From: Megasphaera hutchinsoni
Lineage (GTDB): Bacteria; Bacillota; Negativicutes; Veillonellales; Megasphaeraceae
Assembly: GCF_001553405.1 (NCBI RefSeq)
Contig: NZ_KQ960929.1
Span: 7,590 to 71,589, forward strand
Direction of reading: 5' to 3'
Length of the DNA stretch: 64,000 bases
The first letter of the stretch is position 1. The number at the start of each line of letters is the position of its first letter. Under the pieces are notes generated by a model that was not told the DNA's origin, searched no databases, and saw only the letters and a program-made list of their open reading frames with translations. The translations under genes and the position numbers were made by a program. Shown here one piece after another: positions 63,103 to 64,000 of this stretch.

Positions 63103-64000
63103 TCTTTTAAGCTTAACCTTGGCAGAATTACAACAAGTATTAGCATCTTATGGTATGCCAGCCTTTCGGGCAAAACAAATTTTTCATTACGTCTATCAAC
63201 AATTTGTGTTTCAGTGGGATCAGATGACCTTATTGCCAAAAAAAGATCGCATAGTGTTGCAGGAAAAGTTGCGTATTTTCATACCTCCTGTCCTTTCAAC
63301 GTTAGCATCAGAGGATGGGACAACGATCAAATTGCTTCTTTCCTTGCAAGACGGGCATACTGTAGAAACTGTATTGATGCGACATGATTACGGAAATGCT
63401 ATATGTTTATCCACGCAGGTAGGGTGTGCCGTTAATTGCTCCTTTTGTGCTTCCGCTAAAAATGGGTTCATTCGCAATTTGACCGTTGGTGAAATGACTG
63501 CACAATTATTGGTCTTTCGTGCTTATGTGACACCCGAGTTGCATTCTATTGTCTTGATGGGAACGGGTGAACCTTTGCTAAATTATGATGCGGTACTTGC
63601 ATTTTTGCGACATATTCACGAAAAAGAAACGTTTTATTTAGGCTATCGAAATATGACTCTTTCTACATCAGGAATTGTGCCTAAAATGTACGATTTGGCG
63701 AAAGAAAATATACCGTTGAATTTAGCCATTTCATTACATGCTCCAAACGATGTGTTGCGCCGGACGATTATGCCGATTGCCGATGTGTATCCCCTTGAGG
63801 ATATATTGAAAGCAGCAGACCATTATTTTTCGGAAACCCACAGGAAAGTTACATTTGAATATATTCTTATTCGTGACGTTAATTGTACGACCGCTTGTGC
63901 AACGGAGGTAGTTCGTTTATTTGCTCGTAAAAATGTCTTGATTAATGCGATCCCTATTAACGATAACTACGATGTGGGGTTATATCGACCGACTACAAAA
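63095..64000 (+). CDS. rlmN: Dual-specificity RNA methyltransferase RlmN (cut by window end)
   Basis: The frame opens at ATG 63095 inside the end of rsmB and runs off the window after 302 codons without a stop. RlmN is a radical SAM enzyme that methylates A2503 of 23S rRNA and A37 of some tRNAs. Seen are AFRAKQIFHYVY, TVETVLM, the cluster motif CAVNCSFC (Cys111, 115, 118) preceded by CLSTQVG, MGTGEPLLNYD and NLAISLHAPND. The second mechanistic Cys should lie beyond the window. The stretch NAIPINDNYDVG replaces the common NLIPxNPV. Confidence 0.93.
   Translation, partial: MIDLLSLTLAELQQVLASYGMPAFRAKQIFHYVYQQFVFQWDQMTLLPKKDRIVLQEKLRIFIPPVLSTLASEDGTTIKLLLSLQDGHTVETVLMRHDYGNAICLSTQVGCAVNCSFCASAKNGFIRNLTVGEMTAQLLVFRAYVTPELHSIVLMGTGEPLLNYDAVLAFLRHIHEKETFYLGYRNMTLSTSGIVPKMYDLAKENIPLNLAISLHAPNDVLRRTIMPIADVYPLEDILKAADHYFSETHRKVTFEYILIRDVNCTTACATEVVRLFARKNVLINAIPINDNYDVGLYRPTTK

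Overview
The window reads as chromosome of a low-GC diderm Firmicute (Negativicutes, most likely Veillonellales). Firmicutes-type housekeeping clusters (mreBCD-PBP2-minD-rodA-rng, secA-prfB, ftsEX, obgE-yhbY-proBA-nadD-yqeK-LCP-rsfS, def-fmt-rsmB-rlmN) sit beside genes that need an outer membrane: three TonB-dependent receptors, a TonB-family protein and an RND efflux pump. The genus cannot be fixed from the sequence alone. No rRNA or tRNA gene was found.

Layout. 1-98: the end of a type II-like CRISPR array (36-nt repeat, 30-nt spacer, degenerate last repeat); its cas genes must lie to the left. 99-1748: a degraded accessory stretch with a decayed tadA relic, a signal-peptide/toxin chimera overlapping a possible immunity gene, and another truncated gene. 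1749-4759 (minus): yraN-comM-dprA, DNA uptake and processing. 4979-11728: two tandem paralogous TonB-dependent receptors, a TonB-family protein overlapping the second, then a secreted His-rich WG-repeat protein with its own promoter. 11765-15076 (minus): a small membrane protein, a hemolysin III-family protein and a CirA/heme-type receptor behind a Fur-box-like site. 15428-19264: late cobalamin genes (cobQ, cbiB, cobD). 19452-22236: two amino acid transporters. 22400-30216: cell elongation and RNase G. 30344-32935: a 2-hydroxyacid dehydrogenase and a DEAD-box helicase.

33114-36796: secA and prfB, the latter using a +1 programmed frameshift at an in-frame UAA. 36869-44109: an envelope operon (DUF5693 protein, csaB, ftsE, ftsX, LytM hydrolase, ctpA). 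44252-51873: obgE to an S1-domain protein, including a 51-codon membrane-protein gene between proA and nadD. 51999-57655: purC, then a divergent MarR-controlled RND pump. 58018-59718: 3-hydroxybutyryl-CoA dehydrogenase and crotonase. 59770-64000: ynfA, then def-fmt-rsmB-rlmN, the last cut by the window end.

Most of the window is ordinary core genome. The parts worth a second look are the left accessory edge, the receptor/TonB/His-rich WG locus, the UAA-type prfB frameshift, a minD without minC, the small gene between proA and nadD, and several well-formed palindromes in control regions.
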